Part shown: positions 13,460 through 18,141 of the stretch, piece by piece
How the letters are laid out: each line of letters starts with the position of its first letter
Numbering within the stretch: the stretch's first letter is position 1
Assembly: GCA_002432195.1 (NCBI GenBank)
Contig: DJGG01000180.1
Coordinates: forward strand, 1 to 18,141
DNA: 18,141 nt
Direction of reading: 5' to 3'
DNA from: Desulfobacteraceae bacterium UBA5852
GTDB taxonomy: Bacteria; Desulfobacterota; Desulfobacteria; Desulfobacterales; UBA5852
The notes under the pieces: model-generated
Database searches by the model: none
The model's input: only the letters and a program-made list of their open reading frames with translations
Told to the model about the DNA's origin: nothing
Made by a program: the position numbers and the translations under genes

Positions 13460-16228
13460 TCAACCGGTTTTCTCGATCCGCACGGCGCAGGCCTTGTACT
13501 CCGCCGTCAGGGTCACGGGGTCGAAGGCCGGGTTGGTGAGCCAGTTGGCGTTGGCCTCCCGGAAGTGGAAGGCCATCCACACGAGCCCCCTGGGCATGCG
13601 GGGAGAAACCTTGGCCTTCACCTCCACCTGCCCCCGGCGGGAGCGGACCCGGATGCGCTCCCCGTCGGCGATGCCCAGATCCGCGGCGTCCAGGGGGGAG
13701 ATGTCCGCGGTTTCCTCCCCCAGGATGGCGTTCATCCCCTCGCAGCGCCCGGTCTGGGTGCGGGTGTGGTAGTGGGCCAACCGGCGGCCCGTGCTCAGGA
13801 CCAGAGGGTATTCGGAGCAGGACTCCTCGGCCGGCGGCGTCCAGTCCACCGGGGTGAATTTCCCCCGCCCACAGGTGAAATCCCCGTCCTTGTGCAGGAC
13901 GCAGGTGCCGGGGTGGTCCTCCCGGGTGCAGGGCCATTGCAGCCCGTCGCCTTCCAGGCGGTGGTAGCGGATGCCGGCCAGCGCCGGCGCCAGGACGGCG
14001 ATCTCGTCATCCCAGAGGGCCTGGGCGCTGTCCGCGGCCCAGGTGTGCCCCAGGCGCCGGGCGATCTCCCGGAAGATCCACCAGTTGGGCTGGGCCACGC
14101 CAGGAGGCGCGCTGGCGGTGCGCACGCGGCTCACGCGCCGCTCGCTGTTGGTGAAGGTGCCGTCGTTTTCGCTCCAGGCCGCGGCCGGCAGCACCACGTG
14201 GGCGAAGCGGGTGGTTTCGGTGGGGAAGATGTCCTGGCAGATCAGGAATTCCGCGGCCGCCAGCTCGTGCTCCACCTTGCGGATGTCCGGCTCCGTCCCG
14301 GCCAGGTTTTCGCCGAAGATGTAGAAGGCACGGATCTTCTTGCTCACCAGGCCTTCCATCATCTGCGGGATCATGAGCCCGGGCTTTTCCGGCAGGTGGG
14401 GGACGTTCCAGGCGGCCTCGAACTTGGCCCGCGCCTCGGCGTTCACCACCGGTTGGTAGCCGGGGAAGACGTTGGGCAGGGCCCCCATGTCGCAGGCCCC
14501 CTGGACGTTGTTCTGCCCCCGCAGGGGGTTCACCCCGCCGCACTCCACCCCCATGTTTCCCAGGAGCATCTGCAGGTTGGCCACGGTCACCACGTTGTTG
14601 CGGCCGCAGGTGTGCTCGGTGATTCCCAGAGTGTAGCAGAGCATCGCGGGCTTGACGGCGGCCATCTCCCGGGCCGCCTCGCGGATGGCCTCGGGTGTCA
14701 CGCCGCAGATCGCCGCGGCCCGCTCGGGGGGGTACCCGGCGACCTTCGCCCGCAAATCTTCGAACCCCGTGGTGCAGGAGGCCACGAAGGCCTTGTCGTA
14801 GAGCTCCTCCGCAATCAGGACCTGCATCACGGCGTTCAGGAAGGCGATGTCCGAGCCCACGCGGATGGGGATGTGCCAGTGGGCGTGGTCCACCAGGGCG
14901 TGCCGCCGGGGGTCCACCACCATGAGCCGCGCCCCGCGGGCCACGGCGTTTTTCACGAAGGTGGCCGCCACGGGGTGGGCCTCGGTCATGTTGGAGCCGA
15001 TCACCACGAACATCCTGGCCCGGGCGAATTCGCCGAAGGAGTTCGTCATGGCCCCGGAGCCGAACGCTGTCGCCAGACCGGCGACGGTGGGCGCGTGTCA
15101 GGTCCGGGCGCAGTGATCGATGTTGTTGGTGCCGATGGCCGCCCGGAAGAGCTTCTGCATCTGGTAGGAGTCTTCGTTGATGCTCCGGGCGCAGCTCACC
15201 CCCGCCACGGCGTCGGGCCCGTGGGCGGCGATGACCGCCTTGAGCCGCTCGGCCACCAGATCCAGGGCTTCGTCCCAGGAGGCCTCGCGGAAGTCCTCCC
15301 CCTCGCGGATGAGGGGGGTGCGCAGGCGGTCCGGGGAGTAAATGAAATCGTAGCCGAAGCGCCCCTTGACGCACAGCCGCCCCCGATTGGGGGCGGCCTC
15401 CTCCACCCCGGTGACCTTGACGATCTTCCCGTCCTGGACGTGCAGCCACTGCTGGCAGCCCACCCCGCAGTAGGGGCAGGTGGTGCGGATGCGCTCCGCC
15501 TTCCAGGGGCGCCAGGCGTAGCCGGCTTTCCTTTCCACCAGGGCGCCCACCGGACAGGCCTGGACGCACTCGCCGCAGAAGACGCAGTCGGATTCGATCA
15601 GGGGCCGGTCGCCGGCGGCCACGATGCGCGTCCGGGACCCGCGGTAGCCGAAGCTGATGGCCTTGTTCACCTGGACCTCGTTGCAGGCCTTGACGCAGCG
15701 CCCGCAGAGGATGCAGCGCGAGAGGTCCCGCACGATCATGGGGTTAACGTCTTCCAGGTCCGGACCGGCATCCGGCGGAGCGTACGTTCCGGCATGCACC
15801 TGGTATTGAAAGGCCAGCTCCTGGAGCCGACAATCCCCCCAGGCCGGGCACAGGTCCGCCGTCTTTTCGGTCTGCGCCACCCGCAGCTGGAAATCCGTCC
15901 ACCGGGCGCCATCGCCGGCCACGGCCGCGCAATTGTGGTTGCCGGAGGCCAGCAACAGCTCCAGGATGGTCTTCCGCGCCGCGACCACCCGGGGAGACTC
16001 GGTATGCACCTGCATGCCGGCCGCCGCCGGCGTGGTGCAGGCGGCCAGGAGCGTCCGGGCCCCCTCCACCTCCACCACGCAAATGCGGCAGGCCCCGGTG
16101 GGCAGGGTCCCCTCCAGGTGGCAGAGGGTGGGGATCCTCACCCCCGCGGCGCCGGCCGCTTCCAATATGGTTTGTCCCGGGGTAAACGGCGTCTCGCGAC
16201 CGTTCAGCGTGAACACATCGGCTGCCAT
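13460..16228 (-). CDS. fdhA: Selenocysteine formate dehydrogenase catalytic subunit with NuoG-like N-terminus
   Basis: Interconverts formate and CO2 at a molybdenum or tungsten bis-pyranopterin site. The frame runs from ATG 16228 (GGGAGG upstream) through TGA 15100-15098 at codon 377 to TGA 13462-13460, 922 residues. N-terminal modules: [2Fe-2S] C36/C47/C50/C64; a His/Cys region H98, C100, C127, C133; two [4Fe-4S] ferredoxins C172/175/178/182 and C215/218/221/225. The molybdopterin domain's [4Fe-4S] is C251/C254/C258/C286, followed by K288. The TGA lies in NIDHCART-U-HAPTVAGLA, exactly where FdhF and FdhH use selenocysteine, followed by the conserved His. A dinucleotide-binding domain ends the protein. 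No NuoE/NuoF-type partners lie between it and the hdr operon, so electrons may pass directly to another complex. Confidence 0.95.
15061..15100 (-). promoter_or_regulatory. SECIS element of fdhA
   Basis: On the minus strand the TGA is followed, after 12 bases, by GTCGCC (15085-15080), loop GGTCT and GGCGAC (15074-15069): a perfect six-base-pair apical stem. From memory of the E. coli fdhF SECIS, its SelB-contacting GGUCU occurs at the same codon distance from UGA, and the first codons after UGA are also alike (TGACAC). This is strong support for selenocysteine insertion. Confidence 0.88.
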
Positions 16229-16248
16229 TGGTTCGGCCCTCCCGCGGT

Positions 16249-18141
16249 CTAAAGTTTGGCCACTTGGACGCAATGCTCCTGGTAGGCGATGGCGCCTCCG
16301 GCCGCATCCCAGATGTCCAGCCCCCCCGCCATGAAGTTCTGGTCCGCCAGCCCCTTCTCGAAGGCGCGGCTTTCCACGGGCAGGCGGTGACCGAAGCCGT
16401 GCACCACGAAGACGGCCTCCGGGTGGATCAGGTCCGTGACGTGGGCGCAGATGGTTTCGGCGTGGCCGTTCTGGCGCACCTCCACCCGGTCCCCCTCCCC
16501 GATGCCAAGCCTGCCCGCCTCGCGGGTGTTGATCCATAGCACGTTCTCCGGCATCAGCTCGGCGAGCATGGGGTTGTTCACCGTGTGGCCCTGGGTGTGG
16601 AGGGCGCACCGGCCGAAGGTCAGGCGGTAGTGCCCCTCCGGAGGGCGCTCCCGGGGCGTGTAGGCCTGGAGGGAGGGCAACCCGTTGCTCTCCAGGCGCG
16701 GGGAGACGATCTCGATCTTGCCGCTGGCGGTCTTGAACTTGAGGTTCGCGACATCCCGGTAGAGGGGCTTGGCGGTGAGGGCGACCTGCCCCGTGGCCGC
16801 GAAGTCCTCGATGGCCACCCCGGTGCCGTCGAGCTGGCGGCGCCAGATCTCTTCCACGGAGGCGAAGTCCAGATCGGGGAGTCCCATCCGCCGGGCCAGC
16901 CCGCCGATGATCTCCCAGTCCGCCCGGGTGTCGTAGCGGGGCGGGACGGCCCGCTGGCGGAGGAAGAAATGGGGCTTGAGCCCGTTCTTGGTGGCGATGA
17001 TGCTTTCCCGCTCCAGGTAGGGGGACAAGGGCAGGACCACATCGGAATACCAGGCCGTCTCCGACCAGGAGAAGGTCACGGCCACCAGCAGGTCGAGACG
17101 GTCGAAGATGGCCTTCAGGCGCTGGGGTTCGGGGAAGCCCATCAGGGGGTCGTGGCGATAGGCGATGTAGGCCTTGACCGGGTAAGGGTCGTCGGTCTCC
17201 ATGGCCTTGTAGAGCAGGTGGGCGAGCCCCGGGCCCTCTTCGAACTGGGGATAGCGCCAGCCCACCCCGTCGGCCCTTTTCTCGGAGGGTTTGGGGTAGA
17301 GCTCCAGAAAGGACTTCAGCCCCTTGCGGCCCACATCCCCCGGCTTGTTGGCGAAAGGCAGCCCTCCCTTGGCGCCGATGGCCCCCAGGAGCGCGTTGAT
17401 GATGTAGATGGAGCGGCAGAGGTAGAAGGAGTCCCGGTAGCGGGCGGCCATCCACCCCGGGTGCCAGATCACCGCGGGCTGGGCCGCGGCCAGGGCCTGG
17501 ACGAAGCGGCGCAGCTCCCCCGCGGGAATTCCGGTCTCGGCCTCGGACCACTCGGGGGTGTAGGGCTCGATGAATTCCTCCAGCTGCCCCAGGCCCTCGA
17601 TGCAGCGGTGGGCAAAGGCCTGGTCGTACAAGCGCCGTTTGATCAGCTCATGGATCACCGCCAGGTTGAAGGCATAGTCGGTACCGGGGCGGATCTGGAA
17701 AAACCGGTGGGCCTTGGCGGCCGACACGTTGGCCCGGATGTCGATGACCGTCAGCTGGCACCCCCGCTCCATGGCGTCGGTGAGGTTGTTGACCTCCTGG
17801 ACGTTGATGGCCTCGAAGATGTTTCTGAACTGCAGCACCACGTGGCGGGCGTTCTTGAGGTCGTAGACCAGGTCCTTGCGTCCCATGCCGGTGAGGGACA
17901 GGCAGGCATGCTGGACGTTGCGCGCACAGGAGGCGTCGTGGTTGCAATAGTTGGGCGTTCCCAGGCCCCGCAGAAACGCCCGGTGGAAATCGCGGAAAGG
18001 GCCGCCCCGGTCGGACAGGGCGATGGCCCGGGCCCCGTGGTGCTCCATGGTGGCCTGGAGGCGCTCGGCCACATGGTCCAAGGCGTCATCCCAGGTGACT
18101 CTGCGCCAGCGGCCCTCGCCGCGTGCGCCGGTGCGGATCAT
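16249..18141 (-). CDS. Molybdopterin oxidoreductase, PhsA/PsrA-like, N-terminus outside window
   Basis: Large catalytic subunit of the DMSO-reductase superfamily; 630 C-terminal residues are visible. The first visible codon is an ATG, but the sequence there (IRTGARGEGRWRRVTWDDALD) normally follows an N-terminal [4Fe-4S] domain of roughly 50-100 residues, so the gene very probably continues past 18141. A GTPNYCNHDASCARN segment near visible residues 60-75 contains the likely Mo-ligand cysteine (SC). NLTDAMERGCQLTVIDIR, the RPGTDYAF segment and a C-terminal dinucleotide-binding domain (NNPMLAELMPENVLWIN, VVHGFGH) are typical. The pattern resembles thiosulfate/polysulfide reductases more than formate dehydrogenases, but the substrate cannot be fixed. 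It ends 20 bases before fdhA on the same strand, so the two are probably one operon. Confidence 0.85.
   Translation of the reverse strand: MIRTGARGEGRWRRVTWDDALDHVAERLQATMEHHGARAIALSDRGGPFRDFHRAFLRGLGTPNYCNHDASCARNVQHACLSLTGMGRKDLVYDLKNARHVVLQFRNIFEAINVQEVNNLTDAMERGCQLTVIDIRANVSAAKAHRFFQIRPGTDYAFNLAVIHELIKRRLYDQAFAHRCIEGLGQLEEFIEPYTPEWSEAETGIPAGELRRFVQALAAAQPAVIWHPGWMAARYRDSFYLCRSIYIINALLGAIGAKGGLPFANKPGDVGRKGLKSFLELYPKPSEKRADGVGWRYPQFEEGPGLAHLLYKAMETDDPYPVKAYIAYRHDPLMGFPEPQRLKAIFDRLDLLVAVTFSWSETAWYSDVVLPLSPYLERESIIATKNGLKPHFFLRQRAVPPRYDTRADWEIIGGLARRMGLPDLDFASVEEIWRRQLDGTGVAIEDFAATGQVALTAKPLYRDVANLKFKTASGKIEIVSPRLESNGLPSLQAYTPRERPPEGHYRLTFGRCALHTQGHTVNNPMLAELMPENVLWINTREAGRLGIGEGDRVEVRQNGHAETICAHVTDLIHPEAVFVVHGFGHRLPVESRAFEKGLADQNFMAGGLDIWDAAGGAIAYQEHCVQVAKL

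Noticed and set aside
13460..16228. fdhA split by a nonsense mutation into two genes
   Set aside because: The TGA lies at the catalytic selenocysteine site and is followed by a SECIS-like hairpin.
12254..16252. Long + strand open frame running through the frhB-like gene and opposite fdhA
   Set aside because: It crosses two well-supported genes and a terminator and has low-complexity Pro/Gly/His/Arg-rich sequence; a shadow frame.
1..18141. CRISPR arrays, tRNA or rRNA genes, insertion sequences
   Set aside because: No regularly spaced repeats, cloverleaf-like sequences, rRNA segments or transposase genes were seen.

Overview
The window looks like a piece of a GC-rich, strictly anaerobic, selenocysteine-using bacterium. 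Its core is a heterodisulfide-reductase-type electron-bifurcation cluster fused to the last steps of the methyl branch of the Wood-Ljungdahl pathway, beside a selenocysteine formate dehydrogenase and a second molybdopterin enzyme. That set (hdrCBA, mvhD, metV, metF, an frhB-like gene, fdhA) fits Desulfobacterota (sulfate-reducing or syntrophic Deltaproteobacteria) best; an acetogenic or other anaerobic lineage is possible. The taxon is inferred from gene content only.

Layout. (1) Bases 1-2211 are clearly poorer in GC than the rest. They hold a convergent restriction-modification pair: a small PD-(D/E)xK-type nuclease on + and a beta-class adenine methyltransferase with an N-terminal winged-helix-like segment on -. 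This looks like an acquired island. (2) Bases 2284-5043 on + hold a succinate-semialdehyde dehydrogenase (gabD), an unrecognised 166-residue protein and a small secreted protein, possibly of OB-fold type. (3) A 325-base control region (5044-5368) carries a long inverted repeat and a canonical sigma-54 (-24/-12) promoter. (4) Bases 5369-13307 on + hold hdrC-hdrB-hdrA-mvhD-metV-metF-frhB, tightly packed with several overlapping stop/start codons and closed by a strong intrinsic terminator. (5) Bases 13460-18141 on - hold fdhA and, upstream of it, a molybdopterin oxidoreductase cut by the window end.

Two genes appear interrupted by in-frame TGA codons, and both are best read as selenoprotein genes. 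In fdhA the TGA sits at the known catalytic selenocysteine and is followed by a hairpin with a GGTCT loop in the same register as the E. coli fdhF SECIS. In mvhD the TGA replaces a conserved cluster cysteine and is followed by a perfect hairpin. Reading through it gives a full-length MvhD whose true stop overlaps the metV start (ATGA).

How the parts work together (inference from the Moorella MetFV-HdrABC-MvhD complex and methanogen HdrABC-MvhAGD). HdrA would be the flavin bifurcation hub, MvhD the electron entry/exit adaptor, HdrBC a disulfide-type or second-acceptor module, and MetFV the methylene-tetrahydrofolate reductase. The FrhB-like protein is an extra flavin/iron-sulfur module for ferredoxin or another low-potential carrier. 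The convergent formate dehydrogenase could supply or take electrons from the same system. Expression of the hdr-met operon is probably governed by RpoN and an enhancer-binding activator.
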